Assembly: GCF_030369635.1 (NCBI RefSeq)
Contig: NZ_CP128474.1
Span: forward strand, 2,046,001 to 2,110,000
Direction of reading: 5' to 3'
Origin: Microbacterium arborescens
Lineage (GTDB): Bacteria > Actinomycetota > Actinomycetes > Actinomycetales > Microbacteriaceae
DNA: 64,000 nt
Shown: positions 57,285-64,000 of the stretch, piece by piece
Position numbering within the stretch: the first letter of the stretch is position 1
Layout: each line of letters opens with the position of its first letter
Made by a program: the position numbers and the translations under genes
Notes under the pieces: generated by a model
The model's database searches: none
Told to the model about the DNA's origin: nothing
Seen by the model: only the letters and a program-made list of their open reading frames with translations

Positions 57285-57631
57285 GAACCCGCCTCCTGTC
57301 GCTCGAGGTCGCGGCGGATCGAGGCCGAGATCGGGTCGAGCTTGTGGTTGGCGTACCAGACGTAGCCCATGGTGATCGCGAAGGTCGTCACGAACTGACC
57401 GAGCCCGAACAGCAGACCCACCGTGATGTCACCCCAGACGCGCTGCGCCATGAAGTCGGTCGCGAACGACGACAGCAGCACGTACACGAAGTACCAGACG
57501 AGGAAGACGATGGTCAGCGGCCACACGAAGCTGCGGTGTTTGCGCTTGAGTTCCTGGAACGGCGCCGAGTGTTCGACGGCGACGTAATCCACTGCGCCGG
57601 GCGGCGGCGAGTGGGTGGGCGATGCGTTCAT
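57281..57631 (-). CDS. DUF485 family membrane protein
   Basis: 116 residues from ATG 57631 (AAGGAGG 4-5 nt upstream). Two membrane helices (about 44-66 and 77-98) and FQELKRKHRSFVWPLTIVFLVWYF / FVTTFAITMGYVWYANHKLDPI, the DUF485 pattern. These small proteins accompany ActP/YjcH and probably help its function or stability. Divergent from a LuxR-type regulator. Confidence 0.9.
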   Translation of the reverse strand: MNASPTHSPPPGAVDYVAVEHSAPFQELKRKHRSFVWPLTIVFLVWYFVYVLLSSFATDFMAQRVWGDITVGLLFGLGQFVTTFAITMGYVWYANHKLDPISASIRRDLERQEAGS

Positions 57632-57753
57632 GTGGCCTCCTTGCCTCATGGTGAGCAGCTCTCCGGCGGCCGTCGTCGTCGAGCGACCGCGGTGGTAGGG
57701 TCGACGCTACGAAAGGCGGCAACGAGGCCGTCACCCCCGGAAGTAGGTAGTGC
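57632..57753. promoter_or_regulatory. divergent promoter region, DUF485-actP / luxR-type
   Basis: 122 bp between divergent starts, both sides GC-rich. TAGGGT at 57696-57701 (+) could be a -10 of the regulator gene. I find no clear dyad for the LuxR protein. Confidence 0.35.
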
Positions 57754-58611
57754 GTGACAGCACTGGCGGCACCCGAGAACGACGCTCACCTGGTCTCCCG
57801 AGCGGTGGACGACCTCGCGCGCAGCACACGTTTCCCCGTCGTCTTCGGCGGCCTCGAGAGTCAGGGCTCGGTGCACGTCACCGCCATCGCCGGGGCCCGA
57901 TCGCATTCGATCGACGACCTCGTGGTGAGAATCGGCCGCGGACTCGGCGGCGCCGCGATGGTCGAGAAGCGCCCGCGCCTCGCCCTCGACTACCGCACGG
58001 CACGCACCATCACCCACGACTACGACCGGGCGATCCTCGGCGAAGGCATCTCGACGCTCTTCGCCGTGCCGATCGTGACCGACGGGCGAGCGCGCGGAGT
58101 GCTGTACTGCGGCTCGTGGTCGCAGGCGCCCGTCGGCGACCTCGTCGCGCGGCCCGCCTTCCGGGCAGCCGATGCGATCAGCACCGAGCTGCGCATCCGC
58201 GACGAGGTGCAGCGGCGGCTCGCCCTCGCGCCGGCGCCCGAGGCCGCGGCGGGCCTGTCGGCCGCCGCCCGCGAAGACCTGCGCGAGAGCTTCGCCGAAC
58301 TGCGCAGCATCGCCGCGACCGTCGACGACGCCGATCTGCGGGCGCGTCTGGCCGCGGTCGAACGCCGCCTGACGACGGTCGCCGGTGATGGGGCGAACGC
58401 GGCGAAGGATGCCGACGTGCAGCTGTCACCGCGCGAGCTGGACGTCCTGGCATGCTGCGCCCTCGGCTCGACGAACGCCGAGATCGGAGCCGCACTGAGT
58501 CTGAAGGAGGGCACCGTGAAGTCGTACCTCCAAGCCGCGATGGCCAAGCTCGATTCATCGACGCGTCACGCCGCCGTCGCGCGCGCTCGGCGCCTCGGCC
58601 TGCTCCCCTGA
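57754..58611 (+). CDS. GAF-domain LuxR-family regulator
   Basis: 285 residues from GTG 57754. N-terminal GAF-like sensor domain (about 1-145: GRGLGGAAMVEKRPRLALDY, GEGISTLFAVPIV), a short helical linker, and a C-terminal LuxR HTH (about 220-282: LSPRELDVLACCALGSTNAEIGAALSLKEGTVKSYLQAAMAKL, cited as NAEIGAALSLKEGTVKSYL). Regulators of this form near actP/DUF485 likely control acetate uptake. Divergent from that operon. Confidence 0.88.
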   Translation: MTALAAPENDAHLVSRAVDDLARSTRFPVVFGGLESQGSVHVTAIAGARSHSIDDLVVRIGRGLGGAAMVEKRPRLALDYRTARTITHDYDRAILGEGISTLFAVPIVTDGRARGVLYCGSWSQAPVGDLVARPAFRAADAISTELRIRDEVQRRLALAPAPEAAAGLSAAAREDLRESFAELRSIAATVDDADLRARLAAVERRLTTVAGDGANAAKDADVQLSPRELDVLACCALGSTNAEIGAALSLKEGTVKSYLQAAMAKLDSSTRHAAVARARRLGLLP

Positions 58612-58669
58612 CCCGGGCGGCCCTCCGAGACCCGCTGACTTCGTCGGGACCGGGCCGCGATGCGCAGGA

Positions 58670-59854
58670 TCAGGCCGCGATGCGCAGGCGTCCGCGGTGC
58701 TCGGCGATGACCGCGGCGTACTCGGCGATCATCCGATCGCGACCCAACCGGCCGCGGGCCGCGAGCGCGGCCCCGGTGAACACGCGGCGCTCGTCGACGG
58801 CGCGACGCCACGCCGCGGCGACCGCGTCGGGGTCACGCGGGGTGACGATGCCGATCCCCGCGACGAGGCGGGCCGCGTCACCGACATCCGTCGTCACGGG
58901 AACGGCACCGCTTGCGGCGCCCTCGAGCAGGCACAACGGAGCCGCCTCACCGAAAGCGCTCGTGAGCGCGACGACGTCGGCGGCGCGGTAGATCGCGGGC
59001 ATGTCGTCGCGGATGCCGAGGGCGTGCACGTGGTCGTCGCCCACCGTGGCGAGCATCTCGAGCAGCCGAGGGTTGTCGCGCGTCATGCCCGCGCCGCACA
59101 TGACATAGTGCGCATCCGGCACCGCCCGGCGGTGTGCGGCCACCGACCGCAGGAACAGCTCGGGGTCCTTCATCGCGTCGAACCGAGCCGCGTAGGCGAT
59201 CACGACCGCGTCATCGGGAATGCCGAGCTCGCGGCGCAGCGGGTCGTCTCCGCGGGTGATCGACGGCCGGAACCGCGACAGGTCGATGCCGTTGTCGACG
59301 ACGTGGCGCCGGGAATCGCCGAGGACGGGCGCGTAAGCGGCATCCGTCGACCGGGCGCACGACACCGCGGCGGTGACGATGCGGCGACGGACGCCATCGG
59401 CGAGCCACGCCACCGCGTCGCCGGAGTGCTCGGGATCGGAGCGGTGCAGGCACGTCACGACGGGGCGGGCGGGCAGCATCATCGCATCGTCGAGCGCGAG
59501 CAGCAGTCCGAGCGGCTGCTCCTTGAGCGTGAGGACCACGTCGGCCGCGGCGATCGCGCGTGAGGCCGCGCGAAGCTGCCGTGACGAGAACGCGTGCGGT
59601 GCGTGCGGGGCCGCGCCCGCGGTCTTGCCCAGCGACGTGATGGCGATGCCGGCGGCGCGTAACGCGCGATAACGGGGATCGGCGGCCATGTGCTGCACGG
59701 TGGAGTCGCGCCGTGCCCGCGACGCGATCGCCAGGATGCTGTGGTGCTGCTCACCCCGAGCGTGGAGACCGCCGACGACCTCGCTGTGCAGGATGCGCGC
59801 CCCGCCCGCGAAGAATCCCTCGGTGAGGGTGAGGACGCGAAGCGGAACGCTCAT
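58670..59854 (-). CDS. family 4-type glycosyltransferase
   Basis: 394 residues from ATG 59854. GT-B fold: N-terminal FFAGGARILHSEVVGGLHARGE and C-terminal IAYAARFDAMKDPELFLRSVAAHRRAVPDAHYVMCG, with FGEAAPLCLLEGAASGAVPVTTDVGDAARLV as the E-x7-E-like nucleotide-sugar site (GT4 family). Makes or extends an envelope polysaccharide or glycolipid. No other biosynthesis genes lie beside it. The frame upstream of ATG 59854 is not supported by an RBS. Confidence 0.86.
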   Translation of the reverse strand: MSVPLRVLTLTEGFFAGGARILHSEVVGGLHARGEQHHSILAIASRARRDSTVQHMAADPRYRALRAAGIAITSLGKTAGAAPHAPHAFSSRQLRAASRAIAAADVVLTLKEQPLGLLLALDDAMMLPARPVVTCLHRSDPEHSGDAVAWLADGVRRRIVTAAVSCARSTDAAYAPVLGDSRRHVVDNGIDLSRFRPSITRGDDPLRRELGIPDDAVVIAYAARFDAMKDPELFLRSVAAHRRAVPDAHYVMCGAGMTRDNPRLLEMLATVGDDHVHALGIRDDMPAIYRAADVVALTSAFGEAAPLCLLEGAASGAVPVTTDVGDAARLVAGIGIVTPRDPDAVAAAWRRAVDERRVFTGAALAARGRLGRDRMIAEYAAVIAEHRGRLRIAA

Positions 59855-59898
59855 GGATGACCTTCGGGATCGACGCGGCGGGTGCGATCCATCGTGCG

Positions 59899-59940
59899 GC
59901 AACGCCCGCCCGTGATGAATGAACCACGGACGAGCGTTGC
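59899..59940 (-). terminator. hairpin after the SDR gene
   Basis: Arms GCAACGCCCGCCCGTG and CACGGACGAGCGTTGC (imperfect, 13-14 pairs) with a 10-nt loop, 39 nt past the SDR stop on the minus strand. No U-run. Confidence 0.5.
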
Positions 59941-59979
59941 GTGAACGAACGGCGTCGCCGTCGGTCCCGAGAGCCCGGG

Positions 59980-60813
59980 TCAGAGGATGGGCTTGCCTCC
60001 CGTGACCGCAAGGCGGGCACCGGAGATGTACGACGCTTCATCCGATGCGAGCAACACGTATGCCGATGCCAACTCCGCGGGCTGACCGGCCCGCCCGAGC
60101 GGCGTCTGCTCGCCGAAGGTCTCGACCGCATCGGCGGGCAGGGTCGCCGGGATCAGCGGGGTCCAGATCGGACCGGGTGCGACGCTGTTGGCCCGGATGC
60201 CTCGCTCGCCCAGCATCTGCGCGAGCGAGGCCGTGATGCTCGCGATGGCCGCCTTCGTCGCCGCGTACGGCAGGAGGTTGGGCGAAGGCTGGTCGGACTG
60301 CACCGAGCTCGAGCCGATGATCGCCGACCCCGGCCCCATGTGCGGCAGCGCCGCCTTGACGAGGTGGAAGTATGCATCGACGTTCGTCGCCCACGTGAAG
60401 TCCCACTCGTCGTCGGGGATCTCCTCGACGGTCTCGCGGTTCATCTGGAAAGCGGCGTTGCTGACGAGGATGTCGATCCCGCCGAGCTCCTCGACGGTGC
60501 GGCGGACGACCTCGCGGCAGTGCGCGGGGTCGGAGATGTCACCCGGGATGAGCACGGCGCGTCGGCCCGCCTGCTCGACGAAGCGCTTGGCCTCTTCGGC
60601 ATCCTCGTGCTCGTCGAGGTAGCTGATGGCGACATCCGCCCCCTCACGGGCGTAGGCGAGCGCCACCGCCTTGCCGATGCCGCTGTCGCCGCCGGTGATC
60701 AGAGCGCGCTTGCCGGTGAGCTTTCCCGACCCGCGGTAGGTCTCTTCGCCGTAGTCGGGCTTCGGCACCATCTGCTGGTCGGTCCCCGGGACGCTCTGCT
60801 GCTGGGGTTCCAT
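59980..60813 (-). CDS. SDR-family oxidoreductase (YhxC/YdaD-like general stress type)
   Basis: 277 residues from ATG 60813 (GAGAGGG 6 nt upstream). N-terminal extension of about 40 residues (PGTDQQMVPKPDYGEETYRGSGKL), then Rossmann TGGDSGIGKAVALAYAREG, NAAFQMNRE, catalytic Ser in IIGSSSVQS and YAATKAAIASIT (YxxxK), ending VTGGKPIL. The extended N-terminus and PDYGEETY motif belong to the glucose/ribitol-dehydrogenase-like group found in stress regulons of Gram-positives. Substrate unknown. Confidence 0.9.
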   Translation of the reverse strand: MEPQQQSVPGTDQQMVPKPDYGEETYRGSGKLTGKRALITGGDSGIGKAVALAYAREGADVAISYLDEHEDAEEAKRFVEQAGRRAVLIPGDISDPAHCREVVRRTVEELGGIDILVSNAAFQMNRETVEEIPDDEWDFTWATNVDAYFHLVKAALPHMGPGSAIIGSSSVQSDQPSPNLLPYAATKAAIASITASLAQMLGERGIRANSVAPGPIWTPLIPATLPADAVETFGEQTPLGRAGQPAELASAYVLLASDEASYISGARLAVTGGKPIL

Positions 60814-60908
60814 GGTCATCCCTCTCTGTCGTCGAACGTTGCGTCTACCCGACCCCGACTGCGCCTCGGATTCACGGGGCTTGACACGCGGTGGCCTCAT
60901 CCGTCATC

Positions 60909-61670
60909 TCAGTCGACGCCGCGGGAGCGGGCGGTCGCCACGGCGGCGGCGACCCCGCCGTCATCCCAGACCGGGCCGTGGCCGGGCAGCACGAGTCGGG
61001 CCGCCGTGTCGGCGAGCAGATCCAGCGAGCGAAGGGCCTCGCTGCTGTGGGCGGTCGCGGCGCGGGCGACGACGCGCGGGCCGGTCCGCCCCGTGTACGG
61101 ATCGAGGGTGACGAGGGCGTCGCCGGTCAGCAGGATGCCGTGGGCCTCGAGGAGGAACGCGCAATGTCCGTCGGTGTGACCGGGCGTCGCGATCGGGAGG
61201 ATGCCGCCCGCCAGGGGAATCGAATGGCCCGCGACGATGGTCGGGTTGGCGGGAACACCCGAGACTTCCAGCGCGCCTCCCGCGATCATGCGGGCGAGCA
61301 CCGGCAGAGCTCCGGGGTAGCGCACGGGGTAGGGCCACCGCGCGGACTCGTGCGCGTAGCGATACGGATGCCGCGTCAGCTCCTCGTCGCCCGGATGCAC
61401 GTTCGCCACGAGATGGTGCTCCTCGCGCAGCCGCTCGCACATCCCGACGTGGTCGAAGTGTCCATGGGTCAACAGCACGGTGTCGATGTCGGCGATACGC
61501 GCGCCGACGGCAGCGAGCGCCTGTTCGAGCAGCGGCCAAGTGCGCGGGAGTCCGGCGTCGACGAGGACGAGGCCATCGTGCGAGGCGATGAGGTAGGCGT
61601 TGACCCCGCCGCGCGCGAGCTGGAACACGCCCTCCGCGACCTCGGACACACGCGGTCGGAGTACGGACAT
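60909..61670 (-). CDS. MBL-fold metallo-hydrolase
   Basis: 253 residues from ATG 61670 (AGGAGGAG 2-8 nt upstream). Metal motif LLTHGHFDHVG (HxHxDH), later His/Asp in IATPGHTDGHCAFLL and LLTGDALVTLD and final LVLPGHGPVWDD. Glyoxalase II/lactonase-like; specific substrate unknown. Its C-terminus is the same kind of sequence as the remnant at 23160. Divergent from the manganese catalase gene. Confidence 0.9.
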   Translation of the reverse strand: MSVLRPRVSEVAEGVFQLARGGVNAYLIASHDGLVLVDAGLPRTWPLLEQALAAVGARIADIDTVLLTHGHFDHVGMCERLREEHHLVANVHPGDEELTRHPYRYAHESARWPYPVRYPGALPVLARMIAGGALEVSGVPANPTIVAGHSIPLAGGILPIATPGHTDGHCAFLLEAHGILLTGDALVTLDPYTGRTGPRVVARAATAHSSEALRSLDLLADTAARLVLPGHGPVWDDGGVAAAVATARSRGVD

Positions 61671-61876
61671 CGCTCCTCCTTCGGTCGCGATCGATGATGC
61701 GGATCCCCACCGGCGAGCGCTCGGGGGTTGACAGGCCGGTCGGCAGCCACCCGCCACGCGGGCGCGATGGTCGCACCCGACTCGAGACGAGTCAAGGCCC
61801 GTGGCATCCCGTCTGGCGCGGACCTACGTTCGCCGCGCCGGCGCAGTCCGCGCTCGGCCGATCCCCAGGAGGCGAG
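61671..61876. promoter_or_regulatory. divergent region MBL / manganese catalase
   Basis: 206 bp. Contains the 15-bp palindrome GACTCG-AGA-CGAGTC (61779-61793) and TACGTT near 61826 as a possible -10 of the catalase. No ORF. Confidence 0.35.
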
Positions 61877-62749
61877 ATGTTCTTTCATCGACAGGAACTG
61901 CAGTTCGAGGCGCGCCCGGAGAAGCCCGACGCGATCTTCGCGCGGCGCATGCAGGAAGTGCTCGGCGGCCAGTACGGCGAGATCACCGTCGCGATGCAGT
62001 ACGGGTTCCAGGCGTGGAACGCACACGTTCCCGGCAAGTACCGCGATCTGCTCTACGGCATCGGCGCCGAGGAGTTCGGTCACGTCGAGATGCTCGCGAT
62101 CATGATCGCGCAGCTGCTCGAGAAGGCTCCGGCCGAGCAGTCCGAGGCCGCAGCGAAATCCGACCCCGTGCTCGGGGCCGTGATCGGCGGCATGGACGTG
62201 CAGGCCGCGATCGTCGCCGGTGCGGGTGTGCGCCCCGTCGACTCGAACGGCAACCCGTGGCAGGGCTCCTACGTGACGGCGAGCGGCAACCTGCTCGCCG
62301 ACTTCACGGCCAACGCGAACGCCGAGATGCAGGGGCGGCTGCAGGTCGCGCGGATCTACCACATGACCGATGACAAGGGTGTCCGGGACATGCTCTCGTT
62401 CCTCCTTGCGCGCGACACGATGCACCAGAACCAGTGGATCCGGGCGGCCCAGGAGCTGCGCGAAGAGGGAGTGGAGGACATCCCCGTGCCGTCGAACTTC
62501 CCGCTCTCGAACGAGGCGCGCGAGCACGCGTACCAGTACATCAACTTCTCGGACGGCGCCGCGGCCGCCGAGGGTTCGTGGGCGTCGGGCCCGACCCCCG
62601 ACGGCAAGGGTGAGTTCACCTACCTCGACGGGCCCGACACCTCGGTTCCGATGCCGCCGCCCACGCAGCCGGATCCCCGCTTCTACGGCACCGACGCGAA
62701 GCCGAACATCATCGACAAGGCCGAGGGCGTCATCCGCGACAAGCTCTGA
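61877..62749 (+). CDS. manganese catalase
   Basis: 290 residues. Four-helix-bundle, non-heme catalase. Mn ligand motifs: MFFHRQELQFEARPE (Glu), GAEEFGHVEMLA (Glu and His), NAEMQGRLQVARIYHMTDD (Glu) and DTMHQNQW (His). Breaks down H2O2 to water and oxygen. AGGAGG is 5 nt before ATG 61877. Neighbours are SDR, MBL hydrolase and a Zn alcohol dehydrogenase, a stress-type group. Confidence 0.95.
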   Translation: MFFHRQELQFEARPEKPDAIFARRMQEVLGGQYGEITVAMQYGFQAWNAHVPGKYRDLLYGIGAEEFGHVEMLAIMIAQLLEKAPAEQSEAAAKSDPVLGAVIGGMDVQAAIVAGAGVRPVDSNGNPWQGSYVTASGNLLADFTANANAEMQGRLQVARIYHMTDDKGVRDMLSFLLARDTMHQNQWIRAAQELREEGVEDIPVPSNFPLSNEAREHAYQYINFSDGAAAAEGSWASGPTPDGKGEFTYLDGPDTSVPMPPPTQPDPRFYGTDAKPNIIDKAEGVIRDKL

Positions 62750-62775
62750 CGACCCCGGGCGACCCGGCCGTGCCC

Positions 62776-62851
62776 GGATGCAAGGGATCTCGCCCGACAC
62801 CCCGACCGGATGCCGTTCCGGCCGGGGTGTCGGCGACGATCCCTTGCATCG
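62776..62851 (-). repeat. 76-bp palindromic repeat, copy 4 (reverse orientation)
   Basis: Same 76-bp element as at 36470, 36669 and 36854, but its reverse complement aligns with them: ATGCAAGGGATCGTCGCCG and CCGGAACGGCATCC are shared. This copy is more nearly a full palindrome (inner GACACCCCG / CGGGGTGTC), so it could form one long hairpin. It lies between the catalase stop and the alcohol dehydrogenase gene. Confidence 0.85.
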
Positions 62852-62910
62852 GCGCGCGGCACGACGACACGGCACGAAGACAGCACGAACCCCCGGCAGA
62901 AAGGCGATCG

Positions 62911-64000
62911 ATGAAGGCGATGACCTATCGCGGACCATACAAGGTGCGCGTCGAAGACAAACCCGATCCGCGGATCGAACACCCCCACGACGCGATCGTG
63001 CGGGTGACGCTCGCCGCCATCTGCGGCTCGGATCTGCACCTTTACCACGGCATGATGCCCGACACCCGGATCGGCCACACGTTCGGCCACGAGTTCATCG
63101 GCGTCGTCGAGCAGCTCGGTGGTGCTGTGACGAACCTCGCCGTCGGCGACCGCGTGATGGTGCCCTTCAACATCTTCTGCGGCTCGTGCTACTTCTGCGC
63201 ACGCGGGCTGTTCTCGAATTGCCACAACGTCAACGCGAACGCGACCGCCGTCGGCGGCATCTACGGATACTCGCACACGGCGGGCGGCTACGACGGCGGT
63301 CAAGCCGAGCTCGTGCGCGTCCCCTTCGCCGACGTGGGTCCGACCGTCATCCCCGACTGGATGTCGGACGAGGATGCTCTCATGCTCACCGACGCCTACG
63401 CGACGGGCTACTTCGGAGCCCAGCTGGGCAGCATCGTCGAAGGCGACACCGTCATGGTGCTCGGAGCCGGGCCCGTGGGCCTCGCCGCGGCGCAATCGGC
63501 CTGGCTCATGGGGGCGGGACGGGTGATCTCGTTCGATCACCTCGACTACCGTCTGGCGAAAGCTCGCGATTTCGCCCATGCCGAGACGGTGAACATCTCG
63601 GAGCACCGCGACGTCGTCGTGGAGATGAAGCGCATGACCGACTACCTCGGTGCCGATGTCGTCATCGATGCCGTCGGCGCGGAGGCGGACGGCAACGTCA
63701 CCCAGCACGTCACCTCGGCCAAGCTCAAGCTCCAGGGCGGCTCGCCTGTCGCTCTGAACTGGGCGATCGACGGAACACGCAAAGGCGGATCGGTGTCGGT
63801 GATCGGCGCGTACGGTCCGCTGTTCAGCGCGGTGAAGTTCGGCGACGCCCTCAACAAGGGACTGACGCTGCGCATGAACCAGGCACCGGTCAAACGGCAG
63901 TGGCCGCGGCTGTTCGAGCACAACCGCGCGGGCTACATCTCACCGAGCGACATGATCACGCACCGCATCCCTCTCGAGCACATCGCCGAGGGATACCACA
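62911..64000 (+). CDS. zinc-dependent alcohol dehydrogenase, 5' part
   Basis: 363 residues visible; the frame is open at the window end. Catalytic Zn motif CGSDLHLYHG and GHEFIGVVE, structural Zn motif FCGSCYFCARGLFSNC (C-x2-C-x2-C-x7-C), Rossmann VLGAGPVGLAAAQSA. The GYSHTAGGYDGGQAELVRVPFAD region is typical of glutathione-independent formaldehyde/alcohol dehydrogenase-like proteins of the MDR family. AGAAAGG is 7 nt before ATG 62911. Substrate unknown. Confidence 0.9.
   Translation, partial: MKAMTYRGPYKVRVEDKPDPRIEHPHDAIVRVTLAAICGSDLHLYHGMMPDTRIGHTFGHEFIGVVEQLGGAVTNLAVGDRVMVPFNIFCGSCYFCARGLFSNCHNVNANATAVGGIYGYSHTAGGYDGGQAELVRVPFADVGPTVIPDWMSDEDALMLTDAYATGYFGAQLGSIVEGDTVMVLGAGPVGLAAAQSAWLMGAGRVISFDHLDYRLAKARDFAHAETVNISEHRDVVVEMKRMTDYLGADVVIDAVGAEADGNVTQHVTSAKLKLQGGSPVALNWAIDGTRKGGSVSVIGAYGPLFSAVKFGDALNKGLTLRMNQAPVKRQWPRLFEHNRAGYISPSDMITHRIPLEHIAEGYH

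Noticed and set aside
55428-57365. 645-codon plus ORF opposite actP
   Set aside because: Antisense of a clear SSS transporter; His/Asp/Arg-rich shadow.

Overview
The window is high-GC DNA that reads as a chromosomal segment of an actinobacterium of the family Microbacteriaceae, most likely Microbacterium or a close relative. The reasons are protein family content (class Ib nrdHIEF, an orphan SecA2, GalU / 5-formyl-THF cyclo-ligase / FmdB / MscL neighbours, a large SF1-helicase-like protein with a nuclease-like C-terminus), an actinobacterial 16S 3' end (GGATCACCTCCTTTCT) and widespread apparent leaderless promoters (a TANNNT-like -10 followed by 6-7 nt and then the start codon). I see no phage, IS element, CRISPR array or plasmid feature; the region is ordinary chromosome with some small accessory elements.

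Layout. 1-7.9 kb: end of a Gfo/Idh/MocA oxidoreductase; a CitMHS citrate-type carrier divergent from its likely CitA/CitB-type two-component system; a DoxX-like membrane protein; an RsmC-like methyltransferase; an ACC deaminase (acdS) co-transcribed with a GntR regulator that has a perfect 14-bp palindrome at its start. 8.0-13.7 kb: a complete 16S-23S-5S rRNA operon on the minus strand, without spacer tRNAs. 13.7-19.5 kb: a five-gene peptide/nickel-type ABC importer with overlapping genes, preceded by a DUF1684 protein. 19.6-23.1 kb: small membrane proteins, two MarR regulators, one of them coupled to an MFS exporter. 23.1-25.3 kb: a remnant of an MBL-fold gene, a hypothetical protein, and rtcB, preceded by a 29-codon ORF with a strong RBS and a GC-rich hairpin. 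25.4-29.5 kb: nrdHIEF with candidate NrdR and DnaA boxes.

29.6-39.3 kb: MFS, acyl-CoA dehydrogenase, a CsoR-family regulator, DUF445, SixA-like phosphatase, YbaK-type deacylase, an amino-acid dehydrogenase, a tandem set of 76-bp palindromic repeats, mgtE with a long leader, and an FMN reductase. 39.4-45.7 kb: secA2; a MatC-like dicarboxylate carrier and PrpF-type isomerase divergent from a LysR regulator with two identical-form dyads between them; tRNA-Ala(CGC). 45.7-51.2 kb: amidohydrolase, a coiled-coil membrane protein, an acetyltransferase, galU, 5-FCL, FmdB, mscL. 51-58.6 kb: a very large helicase-like protein whose Walker A lysine is missing, an alkyltransferase-like protein whose catalytic Cys is Ala, and an actP/DUF485 acetate uptake pair divergent from a LuxR-type regulator. 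58.6-64 kb: glycosyltransferase, SDR, MBL hydrolase, manganese catalase, a fourth 76-bp repeat in the opposite orientation, and a truncated zinc alcohol dehydrogenase.

Most genes are housekeeping or carbon-source uptake modules, each paired with a local regulator. The parts I find least explained are the 76-bp repeat family, the short ORF/hairpin before rtcB, the two proteins that keep a family fold but have lost the catalytic residue, and the 31- and 64-codon small ORFs.
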